The notes: generated by a model from the letters alone, not told the origin. 64,000 nucleotides of DNA from Cronobacter turicensis z3032 (GCA_000027065.2 FN543093.2:3414074-3478073); one strand, 5' to 3'; shown: positions 39,289 to 48,630, numbered from the stretch's first letter. Numbers and translations: made by a program.

Positions 39289-39676
39289 AATAATTATCTC
39301 CATTGTTTTCCGCGCGGGGCGCTTTATGAAACCGGATGGTGCGTTTACTCACCGCGTGCGGCGTCGCTACGCGCTGGCCGTTGGGCAACGTTCGATGCGT
39401 CATCCATTGATCCAGAACCTGTATTCCCGACGCATCCTGCCCCAGGTAAATCGCGACATGAGAACTCCCGTCAGTATGATTGCCATATCGACCATTGGCA
39501 TCAAACGTAGCGATGGCCGTACCGGGTGCAATCGTCATATTTCCCTTTACTAATTCACCCCGTTTCCACGCCACAGTACGCGGCATGTTCGCCGCTCTTT
39601 GCGTATATGCCACACACTGACCATTCCCCACAGACTGACCGACATACGCTGACGGCGTGCTTGCGATATATGCCAT
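39275..39676 (-). CDS. BPSL0067-family NlpC/P60-like amidase, putative effector (copy 2)
   Basis: A 133-residue paralogue of the protein at 241-630. Cys21 (NGQCVAY) and the His of DGSSHVAIYLG are conserved. The region between LDQW and the C-terminus is four residues longer and most diverged (THRTLPNGQRVATPHAV). The last eleven residues, ENNGDNYYVVE, are identical in both copies, in the stretch that also contains the immunity gene's ribosome binding site and start. Start at 39676 chosen by match to copy 1 (the frame opens 11 codons earlier). Confidence 0.78.
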   Translation of the reverse strand: MAYIASTPSAYVGQSVGNGQCVAYTQRAANMPRTVAWKRGELVKGNMTIAPGTAIATFDANGRYGNHTDGSSHVAIYLGQDASGIQVLDQWMTHRTLPNGQRVATPHAVSKRTIRFHKAPRAENNGDNYYVVE

Positions 39677-40252
39677 TATATTGATATCCCTATGGTTAAG
39701 TGGCGCCATTCTGCCTCTAATGTAAAGATATGCAAATGGAGGATTAAGAGGCGATTTGCAATTAAGATAATTCCTGGCGAGGCGTTAATTTTTAACCTTT
39801 CATCAGCAGGTTATATTCATACAGGCGGGTCATAATGACAGCTTTTCTGAAGGCTTATAGCACCCATTTTTGGTGGGGTGCTGACGCCAGCGGCCCAGCC
39901 CTTAGTCCGAAATGCAGCCTCATGGGCGATAACTACCAGCCGCGTTTGTCTTCCACACTCGCCTTGCCTTTTTCCCCCGGCCTCCTCATTTCTTTCGCTT
40001 TAAACCACACGGGCTTTGCCTTTTGTTTGCCTGCCAAAAAGACTCCGTTATCATGCACCCTGGGTATTCAGGAAAAGCGATGAGGCTGCGCGGTATGTAG
40101 CCCTGTTTTCCAGAAGACAGGCTGGCAACGTCCCCTTTAACCTGTATTCAGATACAGGATTTCAGGAGCTGAAATGAGCCACAGTGAAATTCAATAATCA
40201 AAATTAACATCACTAACTCATTCATATTTAAGTAAATGGACATCAAAAAACG
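39677..40252. other. Effector-mutS intergenic region, structured
   Basis: No supported gene. A frame of 82 codons (39835-40083, plus strand) has an acceptable ribosome binding site but no recognisable features. Around 40100-40175 there are three consecutive hairpin-forming repeats: CTGTTTTC/GAAGACAG, CCTGTAT-TCAG-ATACAGG (40141-40158) and TTTCAG-GAG-CTGAAA, followed by an AT-rich leader to mutS. Confidence 0.5.
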
Positions 40253-42814
40253 ATGAGCACAAGCGAAACCTTCGACGCCCACACGCCAATGATGCAGCAG
40301 TATCTGAAGCTCAAGGCGCAGCACCCTGACATTCTGCTGTTTTATCGCATGGGCGATTTTTACGAACTCTTCTATGACGATGCGAAACGCGCGTCGCAGT
40401 TGCTGGATATTTCGCTGACCAAACGCGGCGCCTCGGCGGGCGAGCCGATCCCGATGGCGGGCGTGCCGCACCACGCGGTAGAAAACTATCTGGCGAAGCT
40501 GGTTAACCTTGGCGAGTCAGTGGCTATCTGCGAGCAGATTGGCGATCCGGCCACCTCCAAAGGCCCGGTGGAGCGCAAAGTGGTGCGCATCGTCACGCCC
40601 GGCACCATCAGCGATGAAGCTCTGTTGCAGGAGCGTCAGGACAACCTGCTGGCCGCCATCTGGCAGGATGGCAAAGGCTTTGGCTACGCGACGCTCGATA
40701 TCAGCTCCGGTCGTTTTCGCTTAACCGAGCCGCAGGACCGGGAAACCATGGCGGCGGAATTGCAGCGCACCAATCCGGCAGAGCTGCTGTATGCGGAAGA
40801 TTTCGCGGAGATGGCGCTGATTGAAGGCCGTCGCGGCCTGCGCCGTCGCCCGCTCTGGGAGTTTGAACTCGATACCGCGCGCCAGCAGCTGAACCTGCAA
40901 TTTGGCACGCGCGATCTGGTGGGCTTTGGCGTTGAGAACGCGCCGCGCGGGCTGTGCGCCGCCGGTTGCCTGTTGCAGTATGTGAAAGACACGCAGCGCA
41001 CCAGCCTGCCGCATATCCGCTCCATCACCATGGAGCGCCAGCAGGACGGCATCATTATGGATGCCGCCACGCGCCGCAATCTGGAGATCACCCAGAATCT
41101 GGCGGGTGGCGTCGAAAACACGCTGGCGTCAGTGCTGGACTGCACCGTTACGCCGATGGGCAGCCGCATGTTAAAACGCTGGCTGCATATGCCGGTGCGC
41201 GATGCCAGCGTGCTGCGCCACCGCCAGCAGGCCATCGCGGCGCTGATGGAATACAGCACCGACATCCAGCCCGTGCTGCGCCAGGTCGGGGATCTGGAGC
41301 GTATTCTGGCGCGCCTGGCGCTGCGTACCGCTCGCCCGCGCGATCTGGCGCGTATGCGTCACGCCTTCCAGCAACTGCCGACGCTCAATACCTTACTTAC
41401 TGATATTGACGCCGGGTATGTGCAGACCCTGCGCGAACAGATGGGCGAATTTACCGAGCTGAGAGATTTGCTGGAGCGCGCCATTATTGAAGCGCCGCCC
41501 GTGCTGGTGCGCGACGGCGGCGTGATTGCGCCAGGCTACCATGCAGAGCTCGACGAATGGCGGGCGCTGGCCGACGGCGCGACGGATTACCTTGACCGTC
41601 TGGAGATCCGCGAGCGCGAAAAGCTCGGCATCGACACGCTCAAGGTGGGCTTCAACGCAGTGCATGGTTACTTTATTCAGGTCAGCCGCGGGCAGAGCCA
41701 TATGGTGCCGATTCACTACGTGCGCCGCCAGACGCTGAAAAACGCCGAGCGCTATATCATTCCTGAGCTCAAAGAATATGAAGACAAAGTGCTGACCTCC
41801 AAAGGCAAAGCGCTGGCGCTGGAAAAACAGCTCTATGACGAGCTGTTCGATCTGCTGCTGCCGCACCTGGCGGAACTGCAAAAAAGCGCCGCCGCACTTG
41901 CCGAGCTGGACGTGCTGACGAACCTTGCCGAGCGCGCCGACACGCTGAACTACCACTGCCCGACGCTGACCGATAAACCGGGCGTTCGCCTGGTGGAAGG
42001 TCGGCACCCTGTGGTGGAGCGTGTGCTGAATGAACCGTTTATCGCCAACCCGCTCTCGCTCAGCCCACAGCGCCGGATGTTGATCATTACCGGCCCGAAC
42101 ATGGGCGGTAAGAGTACTTATATGCGCCAGACGGCGCTGATTGTGCTGATGGCGTATATCGGCAGCTTCGTGCCCGCCGAACAGGCGGAAATCGGCCCGA
42201 TCGATCGCATTTTTACCCGCGTAGGCGCCGCCGACGATCTGGCCTCCGGGCGTTCGACCTTTATGGTCGAGATGACCGAAACCGCCAATATCCTGCATAA
42301 CGCCACCGAGCATAGCCTGGTGCTGATGGATGAGATCGGGCGCGGGACGTCAACCTATGACGGGCTGTCGCTCGCCTGGGCGTGCGCCGAGAGCCTCGCG
42401 AACCGTATTAAAGCGCTGACGTTGTTCGCCACGCACTACTTCGAGCTGACCCAGTTGCCGGAGAAGATGGAAGGCGTGGCTAACGTACATCTGGATGCGA
42501 TTGAGCATGGCGATACGATTGCGTTTATGCACAGCGTTCAGGACGGTGCCGCCAGCAAGAGTTACGGCCTGGCGGTCGCGGCGCTGGCGGGCGTGCCGAA
42601 AGAGGTGATTAAGCGCGCGCGCCAGAAGCTGCGCGAGCTGGAGAGTATTTCCGGTAACGCGGCGGCAACGCAGGTGGACGGCACGCAGATGTCGCTGCTG
42701 GTCGCCGCCGAAGAGACCAGTCCGGCGATAGAGGCGCTGGAGAATCTCGACCCGGATTCGCTGTCGCCGCGTCAGGCGCTGGAGTGGATCTACCGGCTGA
42801 AGAGCCTAGTGTAA
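40253..42814 (+). CDS. mutS: DNA mismatch repair protein MutS
   Basis: An 853-residue ATPase, exactly E. coli length. Phe36 and Glu38 of [11 protein letters not shown] make the mismatch wedge. Walker [38 protein letters not shown] and FATHYFELT are the ATPase motifs. Recognises mismatches and recruits MutL. Sits at the left side of the variable mutS-rpoS interval. Confidence 0.99.
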   Translation: MSTSETFDAHTPMMQQYLKLKAQHPDILLFYRMGDFYELFYDDAKRASQLLDISLTKRGASAGEPIPMAGVPHHAVENYLAKLVNLGESVAICEQIGDPATSKGPVERKVVRIVTPGTISDEALLQERQDNLLAAIWQDGKGFGYATLDISSGRFRLTEPQDRETMAAELQRTNPAELLYAEDFAEMALIEGRRGLRRRPLWEFELDTARQQLNLQFGTRDLVGFGVENAPRGLCAAGCLLQYVKDTQRTSLPHIRSITMERQQDGIIMDAATRRNLEITQNLAGGVENTLASVLDCTVTPMGSRMLKRWLHMPVRDASVLRHRQQAIAALMEYSTDIQPVLRQVGDLERILARLALRTARPRDLARMRHAFQQLPTLNTLLTDIDAGYVQTLREQMGEFTELRDLLERAIIEAPPVLVRDGGVIAPGYHAELDEWRALADGATDYLDRLEIREREKLGIDTLKVGFNAVHGYFIQVSRGQSHMVPIHYVRRQTLKNAERYIIPELKEYEDKVLTSKGKALALEKQLYDELFDLLLPHLAELQKSAAALAELDVLTNLAERADTLNYHCPTLTDKPGVRLVEGRHPVVERVLNEPFIANPLSLSPQRRMLIITGPNMGGKSTYMRQTALIVLMAYIGSFVPAEQAEIGPIDRIFTRVGAADDLASGRSTFMVEMTETANILHNATEHSLVLMDEIGRGTSTYDGLSLAWACAESLANRIKALTLFATHYFELTQLPEKMEGVANVHLDAIEHGDTIAFMHSVQDGAASKSYGLAVAALAGVPKEVIKRARQKLRELESISGNAAATQVDGTQMSLLVAAEETSPAIEALENLDPDSLSPRQALEWIYRLKSLV

Positions 42815-42822
42815 GCTGCTGT

Positions 42823-42941
42823 GGCGGGTGCGCTTCGCTTACCCACCCTACGAAAATGTGGCGGGTGCGCTCCGCTTACCCGCCCTACGGAACAAAAGGC
42901 GATAAGATTATGTAGGGCGGGTAAGCGAAGCGCACCCGCCG
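42823..42941. repeat. Three GGGTGCGCTkCGCTTACCC palindromes
   Basis: Units at 42823-42853, 42859-42889 (same orientation) and 42912-42941 (inverted), immediately after mutS. Each has GGCGGGT and ACCCGCCC/ACCCACCC arms around a GCGCTTCGCTT or GCGCTCCGCTT core, followed by TACG. Confidence 0.88.
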
Positions 42942-42983
42942 TTCTACTTTACGCACCCACCATTTAAACCTTCGCCCGGAGGG

Positions 42984-43220
42984 TTAGCGTTTACCCTCCG
43001 CCAGCAGCGGCGGCACCGTCGGCACTTCCGGCGCGTTATCGATATCTGCCTGCGTCATCCGGAACGCCTCGGGGTAATGCTCGCGGCAGGTGCGGCGCAG
43101 CGGCTCGGTATCGCGCCAGGTGTACAAACAATGCTGGCACTGATATACCGTCCAGACGCCTTTCACCGGCGACGTCGCCATAATTTCAATGGTTTCATCG
43201 GCACAACGTGGACAAATCAT
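42984..43220 (-). CDS. ecdD: Phenolic acid decarboxylase subunit D (EcdD/BsdD-like)
   Basis: A 78-residue protein with two CxxC pairs (MICPRC and YQCQHC), a zinc-ribbon-like layout, found as the small subunit of nonoxidative hydroxyarylic acid decarboxylases. Last gene of the ecdB-C-D unit, ten bases behind ecdC. ecdBCD is known between mutS and rpoS in several E. coli strains. Confidence 0.85.
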   Translation of the reverse strand: MICPRCADETIEIMATSPVKGVWTVYQCQHCLYTWRDTEPLRRTCREHYPEAFRMTQADIDNAPEVPTVPPLLAEGKR

Positions 43221-43229
43221 CTCGTCTCC

Positions 43230-44660
43230 TTATTTATTACGGTTAGCCAGCATGGCGGTCAGCTTCTCAACCCACTGCGGGGTTTCCGGCAGGTCTTTCA
43301 CCGGCTGGCTGTAATGGCCACGGTTATCCGGCGCGACCGGCGTCGTGGCGTCGATAATCAGCTTGTCGGTAATCCCCGCCGGGCTTGATCCAGGGTCGAG
43401 CTCCAGCACCGACATATTCGGCAACTGCACCAGATCGCCCGCCGGGTTCACTTTGGACGACAGCGCCCACATCACCTGCGGCAGATCGAACGGATCGACA
43501 TCCTCATCCACCATAATCACCATCTTCACGTAGCCGAGCCCGTGCGGCGTCGTCATCGCACGCAGGCCCACCGCACGGGCGAAACCGCCGTAGCGTTTTT
43601 TGGTGGAGATAATCGCAAGCAGCCCGTGGGTGTACATCGCGTTTACCGCCTGCACTTCCGGGAACTCCGCTTTAAGCTGCTGGTAGAGCGGCACGCAGGT
43701 CGCCGGGCCAATCAGGTAGTCGATTTCGGTCCACGGCATCCCGAGATAGAGCGATTCGAAAATCGGTTTGGTGCGATAAGAGACTTTATCGATACGCACG
43801 ACGGTCATATTGCGCCCGCCCGAGTAGTGGCCGGTGAACTCGCCGAACGGCCCTTCTATCTCACGCTTGCGCCCTTCAATCACCCCTTCGAGGATCACTT
43901 CCGAGCCCCACGGCACGTCGAAACCGGTCAGCGGCGCGGTGGCTATCGGGTACGGGCTTTCGCGCAGCGCGCCCGCCATTTCATACTCCGACTGATCGTA
44001 TTTCAGCGGCGTGGCGCCCATCAGCGTGATGATCGGATCGTTGCCAAGCGTAATCGCGACCGGCAAATCCTCGCCGCGCTCCTCGGCCTTATGCAGATGC
44101 AGCGCGATATCATGCATCGGCACCGGTTGCAGCCCGAGCTTACGCTTGCCTTTCACTTCCATCCGGTAGATGCCGACGTTCTGCTTGCCGAAATGGTCCG
44201 GATCGAGCGGATCGCGCGAGACCACACACGCTTTATCGAGATAAAAACCGCCGTCGCCGTCGTTTAAGCGAAACAGCGGCAGAATGTCGAACAGGTTGAT
44301 CGCGTCGCCGTCGACGCTGTTTTCCGCCCACGGCGGATTATCGCGGCGCTCGGGCGCGACCGGGAAGGTATCCCAGCGGCGGATAAATTCCTCAATCTGC
44401 TGCTTTACCGGTGTGGCAGGCGGCAGACCAAGCGAAATCGCGTGATTCGGCCAGGAGCCAATCGTGTTCATCGCCACCCGCGCGTCGGTAAAGCCGCGGA
44501 TATTATCGAACCAGAGCGCGGGCGCGCCTTCGCCTATACGCCCGGTCGCGTTGGCGGCGGCCGCCAGATCCGGCTCCGCCTGCACTTCTTCGCTGATCTT
44601 CAGCAGTTGCCCCTGTTCTTCAAGCGCCTGCAAAAAGCTGCGCAGATCGTCAAACGCCAT
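43230..44660 (-). CDS. ecdC: Hydroxyarylic acid decarboxylase subunit C (UbiD family)
   Basis: A 476-residue UbiD-family decarboxylase that uses prenylated FMN. Family blocks DLRSFLQALEEQGQLLKI, FGKQNVGIYRMEV, ALRESPYPIATAPLTGFDVP, GPFGEFTGHYSGG and MVDEDVDPFDLPQVMWAL (with the Glu-Arg-Glu acid/base network region) are present. Likely decarboxylates 4-hydroxybenzoate or protocatechuate-type acids. ATG at 44660 has AGGAGG eight bases upstream; an upstream frame is spurious. It overlaps ecdB by eleven bases. Confidence 0.92.
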   Translation of the reverse strand: MAFDDLRSFLQALEEQGQLLKISEEVQAEPDLAAAANATGRIGEGAPALWFDNIRGFTDARVAMNTIGSWPNHAISLGLPPATPVKQQIEEFIRRWDTFPVAPERRDNPPWAENSVDGDAINLFDILPLFRLNDGDGGFYLDKACVVSRDPLDPDHFGKQNVGIYRMEVKGKRKLGLQPVPMHDIALHLHKAEERGEDLPVAITLGNDPIITLMGATPLKYDQSEYEMAGALRESPYPIATAPLTGFDVPWGSEVILEGVIEGRKREIEGPFGEFTGHYSGGRNMTVVRIDKVSYRTKPIFESLYLGMPWTEIDYLIGPATCVPLYQQLKAEFPEVQAVNAMYTHGLLAIISTKKRYGGFARAVGLRAMTTPHGLGYVKMVIMVDEDVDPFDLPQVMWALSSKVNPAGDLVQLPNMSVLELDPGSSPAGITDKLIIDATTPVAPDNRGHYSQPVKDLPETPQWVEKLTAMLANRNK

Positions 44661-45267
44661 GCGTGTTTCCTCCTCGTGATGAATGGGTGTCGGCTTCTTT
44701 CGCAGGGTGCAGCCCCTGCCAGCGACGGGCGTTGCGGGCGTCGAGCCCGAACTGATCGAGCACGCGCGCGACGATATGGTTGATGATGTCGTCAAGCGAC
44801 GCGGGATGGTTGTACCAGGCGGGCATGGGCGGCACGATGGCCACGCCCATCCTTGAGAGCGCCAGCAGGTTTTCCAGATGAATGGTGCTGAGCGGCGTTT
44901 CGCGCGGCACCAGCACCAGTTTGCGGTTTTCTTTCAACACCACGTCAGCCGCGCGACCCACCAGCCCTTCGGCATAGCCCGCGCGAATGCCCGCCAGGGT
45001 TTTCATGCTGCACGGAATAATCACCATGCCATCGGTGCGGAACGAGCCTGAGGAGATAGTCGCGGCCTGATCCGCCGGGCTATGCACGACATCGGCAAGC
45101 CCTGCGACATCCTGCCAGGAGAAAGGCGTTTCCAGTTCAATCGTGGTTTTCGCCCATTTCGACATCACCAGATGGGTTTCCACCCCGGGCATCGCTTTCA
45201 GCGCCTGTAACAACGCGACCCCAAGCGGCGCGCCGGTTGCGCCCGTCATTCCGACTATCAGTCTCAT
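44650..45267 (-). CDS. ecdB: Flavin prenyltransferase EcdB (UbiX/Pad1 family)
   Basis: A 205-residue UbiX-type enzyme. MRLIVGMTGATGAPLG is the flavin-binding opening, SGSFRTDGMVIIPCSMKTLAG and RETPLSTIHLENLLALSRMG are signature blocks. It makes the prenylated FMN cofactor used by EcdC. First gene of the operon, divergent from the MarR-type regulator at 45439. Confidence 0.93.
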   Translation of the reverse strand: MRLIVGMTGATGAPLGVALLQALKAMPGVETHLVMSKWAKTTIELETPFSWQDVAGLADVVHSPADQAATISSGSFRTDGMVIIPCSMKTLAGIRAGYAEGLVGRAADVVLKENRKLVLVPRETPLSTIHLENLLALSRMGVAIVPPMPAWYNHPASLDDIINHIVARVLDQFGLDARNARRWQGLHPAKEADTHSSRGGNTHGV

Positions 45268-45282
45268 GCATTACCTCATTAT

Positions 45283-45351
45283 TGTTCGTGTACGAACATA
45301 TGAAGTAAAAGTACGCCCGCCAGAGGGGATCTGGCAAGATCGTTCGTGTAC
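45283..45351. promoter_or_regulatory. Candidate MarR operators between ecdB and its regulator
   Basis: TGTTCG-TGTA-CGAACA (45283-45298) is an inverted repeat 16 bases before ecdB, and GTTCGTGTAC recurs at 45342-45351. A repeated palindrome in the divergent promoter region of a MarR gene and its likely target is the usual operator layout. Confidence 0.6.
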
Positions 45352-45438
45352 AGTCACACTTTTTGTTAAAAAGCGCCGCGTTAGCTTTCAGCGCCGGAGC
45401 GGTTATTATGGTGACGAGATCCTGATTCCGGAGAGCGT

Positions 45439-45849
45439 ATGGCCGTTAACCAACAAGCCTTTCATCTGTTACGCCAGCTTTTTCAGCAGCATACGGCGCA
45501 ATGGCAACTGGCGCTTCCTGAGCTGACCAAGCCGCAATACGCGGTGCTGCGATCGATAGCCGAAAACCCCGGCATTGAGCAGGTAGCGTTGACCGGGGCC
45601 GCCGTCAGCACCAAAGCGACGCTTGCCGAAATGCTGAGCCGGATGGAGAGCCGCGGCCTGGTGCGTCGTGAAAGCGCGCCGGAGGATAAGCGCCGCCGGT
45701 TTATTTACCTCACCCCGGAAGGCGAGGCGCTGCTGCGCGCCAGTATTCCAAAGGGCGACGCGGTGGATGAGGCGTTTTTAGGCAAGCTGAACGCCGAAGA
45801 GCGCGCGCTGTTCGCAACGCTTATCACGCGGATGATCGACAAACCCTAA
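45439..45849 (+). CDS. MarR/SlyA-family regulator of the decarboxylase operon
   Basis: A 136-residue winged-helix regulator; the recognition region is AAVSTKATLAEMLSRMESRGL and the wing RRESAPEDKRRRFIYLT. Divergent from ecdBCD with repeated palindromes between them, so it probably represses ecdBCD and responds to phenolic acids; the ligand is inferred. Confidence 0.85.
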   Translation: MAVNQQAFHLLRQLFQQHTAQWQLALPELTKPQYAVLRSIAENPGIEQVALTGAAVSTKATLAEMLSRMESRGLVRRESAPEDKRRRFIYLTPEGEALLRASIPKGDAVDEAFLGKLNAEERALFATLITRMIDKP

Positions 45850-45851
45850 CG

Positions 45852-46757
45852 CTATTTGCCGGCCGCCGCCTGCGCTTCGCGGTCGCGCAGAAAATCAATA
45901 AACCCCCGCACCTTGCCGGAAACGTGGCGTGCGTCCGGATAGACCGCATAGACGCCCTGCGCGGGGAAACGATACGCCGGCAGCAAGCGCACCAGCTTTC
46001 CCTCTTCCAGCGCCGTGTTAACCAGCCACGCGGGCAGCAGCGCCACGCCGCACCCCTCCAGCGCAAAGCTCATCAGCGCGCCGGCGCCATCGGCTGCGAT
46101 TGCGGGCGGGCGCGTTATCTCAAACCACAGCGTCTCGTCGTGCGGTCCGGTAAGCGCCCAGCGCAGCGGCGACGCCAGCCGGGTATGCACCAGCCACTGC
46201 GCCTGGCTGAGCGCCTCAGGCGTTGATATCGGGTGGCGTTCAAGCCACGCGGGCGATGCGACAGGGAAAATATCGAAACGGGAAATCAGCGCCGCGCGGT
46301 AGGCGGAATCCTGCAACGTGCCGAGCCGGATAGCGACATCAACGCGCTCAGAGATTAAATCAGCGTGCTGCGACGACGAGAAATGACGAATGCGCAGCGC
46401 CGGATGCGCCCGGCTGAAGGCGGCCAGCGCCGGGCCGACCACGTGGCTTGCGTATTCCGGCGTGGTGGTTACACGCAACTCTCCGCTAAACCCTTCATGG
46501 CTCGCCTGCACATCTTCCAGCAGTTCACCGGCGTTTCTCAGCAGTAGCAGACTGCGCTGGTACAAACGCTCACCCGCGTCGGTCAGCGTCAGGCGGCGCG
46601 TCGAGCGCAGCAGCAGCGTCACGCCCAGTTCGCTTTCAAGCTGGCGGATGTTAAAGCTGACTACGGCTTTAGTCTGCCCGAGGGCGGCAGCGGCGCCGGT
46701 AAAGCTTTTCGCGTCCACAACGGCGACAAACATAGCCAGCCGCGATAAATTCAGCAT
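45852..46757 (-). CDS. LysR-family regulator
   Basis: A 301-residue LysR protein. N-terminal helix-turn-helix LSRLAMFVAVVDAKSFTGAA/QTKAVVSFNIRQLESELG, then a periplasmic-binding-like sensor. The ATG at 46757 (MLNLSRLAMFV) matches the usual start; the frame opens seven codons earlier. Convergent with the MarR gene two bases away, divergent from the MFS gene at 46866, which it probably regulates. Confidence 0.88.
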   Translation of the reverse strand: MLNLSRLAMFVAVVDAKSFTGAAAALGQTKAVVSFNIRQLESELGVTLLLRSTRRLTLTDAGERLYQRSLLLLRNAGELLEDVQASHEGFSGELRVTTTPEYASHVVGPALAAFSRAHPALRIRHFSSSQHADLISERVDVAIRLGTLQDSAYRAALISRFDIFPVASPAWLERHPISTPEALSQAQWLVHTRLASPLRWALTGPHDETLWFEITRPPAIAADGAGALMSFALEGCGVALLPAWLVNTALEEGKLVRLLPAYRFPAQGVYAVYPDARHVSGKVRGFIDFLRDREAQAAAGK

Positions 46758-46772
46758 CTTCGTTGCGCCGAT

Positions 46773-46800
46773 TGTCAAAAAAGGTTTGACAGTATATCAA
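46773..46800. promoter_or_regulatory. Candidate LysR operator with overlapping promoter elements
   Basis: TGTCAAA-AAAGG-TTTGACA (46773-46791) is a perfect 7-bp inverted repeat, overlapping TTGA-N7-TCAA (46786-46800) which contains the T-N11-A motif of LysR boxes. TTGACA at 46786 could also be the -35 of the MFS gene. Confidence 0.55.
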
Positions 46801-46865
46801 CCCAAACGCCGTTTTTCCTTTCATCGCGAACGTTTACAGTGCCCCTCTTTCCCTGAGGGCGTGTC

Positions 46866-48248
46866 ATGACCTACCGAAATAAAGTAACCCTGATTTACCT
46901 GCTGGGCTTTTTTCTCGATCTTATCAATATGTTTATCGCGGCGGTGGCCTTCCCGGCCATCGGCGAGGCGCTGCACGCGTCGGTATCGCAACTTTCCTGG
47001 ATAAGCAACGGCTACATTGCCGGGCTGACGGTGGTGATTCCGCTCAGCGCCTGGCTTACGCAGCGCCTCGGCGCGCGCCGTCTGTTTTTATTGTCGCTGG
47101 CGCTGTTCACGCTCGCGACCGCCGCCTGCGGCCAGGCGGCGTCGCTGGAGTCGCTCATCTTCTGGCGCATTCTCCAGGGCGCCGGCGGCGGCGTGCTGAT
47201 CCCCGTCGGGCAGGCGCTGGTCTGGCAGCTGTTTGCCAGCCATGAGCGCGCCAGGCTCTCTTCCGCCGTGATGCTGACGGGCCTGCTGGCGCCCGCGCTT
47301 TCGCCCGTCGTCGGCGGGGTGATAGTACAGACGGCGGGCTGGCACGGGGTCTTTCTGGCGAGCCTGCCGCTCTCAGTGATGGCGCTGGTCATGGCGTTCT
47401 GCTGGCTCAAACCCGATGCGCCAGCCCGCGATAAACGCCCGCTCGATATGCTGAGCGTTATCACTGGCGCAGGCGGCCTGCTGCTGGTGCTGTTCGGGCT
47501 GAACGGGCTTAGCGAAAACGCCGCGCCGTGGCTGGCGGCGGCAAGCCTGGCGTCGGGCATCGTACTTATTGTCATTATGCTGCGACGCTGCCGTCGCCAC
47601 CCTGCGCCGTTGCTGAAGGTGCATCTGCTGGGCGAGCCGCTATTGCGCTTTTCCATGCTGGTTTATCAGTGCGTGCCCGGCATGTTTATTGGCGTTAACG
47701 TGGTCGGCATGTTCTGGCTACAGACCGTGGCGGGGCTTTCGCCCGCCGCCAGCGGCGCGCTGATGGTGCCGTGGTCGGTGGCGTCATTTATGGCAATTTC
47801 CGCCACCGCCCGTCTGTTTAATCGCCTCGGCCCGCGGCCGTTAATTACCCTTGGCAGCCTGTTGCAGGCGGGCGGGATTTTGCTGCTGACGCAGGCTGGC
47901 CCACAGAGCCCGTGGGCGCTGCTGGTCGCGGCATTCTTTCTGATGGGCGCAGGCGGCAGTTTATGCAGTAGTACGGCGCAAAGCAGCGCGTTTTTGCATA
48001 CTGCCAACGCCGATATGCCTGATGCCAGCGCGCTGTGGAATATTAACCGTCAGCTCAGCTTCTGCTTTGGCGTCACGCTGGTGAGCCTCGCGCTGAATGT
48101 ACTGCTGACGTGGCTTTCGCCCGTTGTTGCCTGGCAGATGACGTTTACCCTTGCGGCGGCGCTGACGCTGGTGCCGCTGATTTTCGCATGGCGCTTGCCC
48201 CGTCAGGCTGCCACCCTGTCATTCGTAGCAGAAAAGGAGAAGCGATGA
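46866..48248 (+). CDS. MFS transporter, DHA2-like (multidrug efflux type)
   Basis: A 460-residue transporter with 12-14 hydrophobic segments. LINMFIAAVAFPAIGEALHAS and the motif LTQRLGARRLFLLSLALF/GAGGGVLIPVGQAL are DHA2/EmrB-like. The gene overlaps the following NTF2-like gene by four bases (ATGA). Substrate unknown; the divergent LysR gene is the likely regulator. Confidence 0.85.
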   Translation: MTYRNKVTLIYLLGFFLDLINMFIAAVAFPAIGEALHASVSQLSWISNGYIAGLTVVIPLSAWLTQRLGARRLFLLSLALFTLATAACGQAASLESLIFWRILQGAGGGVLIPVGQALVWQLFASHERARLSSAVMLTGLLAPALSPVVGGVIVQTAGWHGVFLASLPLSVMALVMAFCWLKPDAPARDKRPLDMLSVITGAGGLLLVLFGLNGLSENAAPWLAAASLASGIVLIVIMLRRCRRHPAPLLKVHLLGEPLLRFSMLVYQCVPGMFIGVNVVGMFWLQTVAGLSPAASGALMVPWSVASFMAISATARLFNRLGPRPLITLGSLLQAGGILLLTQAGPQSPWALLVAAFFLMGAGGSLCSSTAQSSAFLHTANADMPDASALWNINRQLSFCFGVTLVSLALNVLLTWLSPVVAWQMTFTLAAALTLVPLIFAWRLPRQAATLSFVAEKEKR

Positions 48249-48619
48249 ACCGCTGGTTTACTGAAGTACTCGACGCCCATGTGGCGATTGAACGCTGGCT
48301 CGGCCAGCATGAGGGCGATGTTCAGGCATTGCTGGGCCGCTTTAGCCCGGACTATTCCATGATCCCGCTGAACGGCGCGCCGCTGGATATTCACGCGCTA
48401 CACGCGTTCTTTACCGGCGCGGGCGGCAGCAGGCCGGGGCTGGTGATTGAAGTGGATGCGCTTTCGGTTATCGCCGAGTGGCCTGGCGGCGCAGTGGTGG
48501 GATATCGCGAAACGCAGCGAATAGCGCAGGAGAGCACGGTGCGCTGGTCGACTGTCGTGTTCGAACTCTATGACGGGAAGCCGCGCTGGCGTCACCTGCA
48601 TGAAACGCGGCAGGCATAA
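48245..48619 (+). CDS. NTF2-like (DUF4440-type) small protein
   Basis: A 124-residue protein beginning MNRWFTEVLDAHVAIERWLG. The helix, then LLGRFSPDYSMIPLNGAPLDIHALHAFF and the C-terminal strands RWSTVVFELYDGKPRWRHLHETR have the form of SnoaL/DUF4440 NTF2-like proteins. Coupled to the MFS gene through ATGA overlap and AAGGAGAAG. Binding pocket function unknown; may modify or bind the exported compound. Confidence 0.7.
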   Translation: MNRWFTEVLDAHVAIERWLGQHEGDVQALLGRFSPDYSMIPLNGAPLDIHALHAFFTGAGGSRPGLVIEVDALSVIAEWPGGAVVGYRETQRIAQESTVRWSTVVFELYDGKPRWRHLHETRQA

Positions 48620-48630
48620 GGCACAAAAGA

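Noticed and set aside
39835..40083. An 82-codon plus-strand frame upstream of mutS
   Set aside because: A weak AGGCGGG precedes it, but composition is uneven and nothing is recognisable; left as unsupported.
42815..42983. Insertion sequence or integron site after mutS
   Set aside because: The repeats are short palindromes of the same family found elsewhere; no transposase or long terminal repeats are present.
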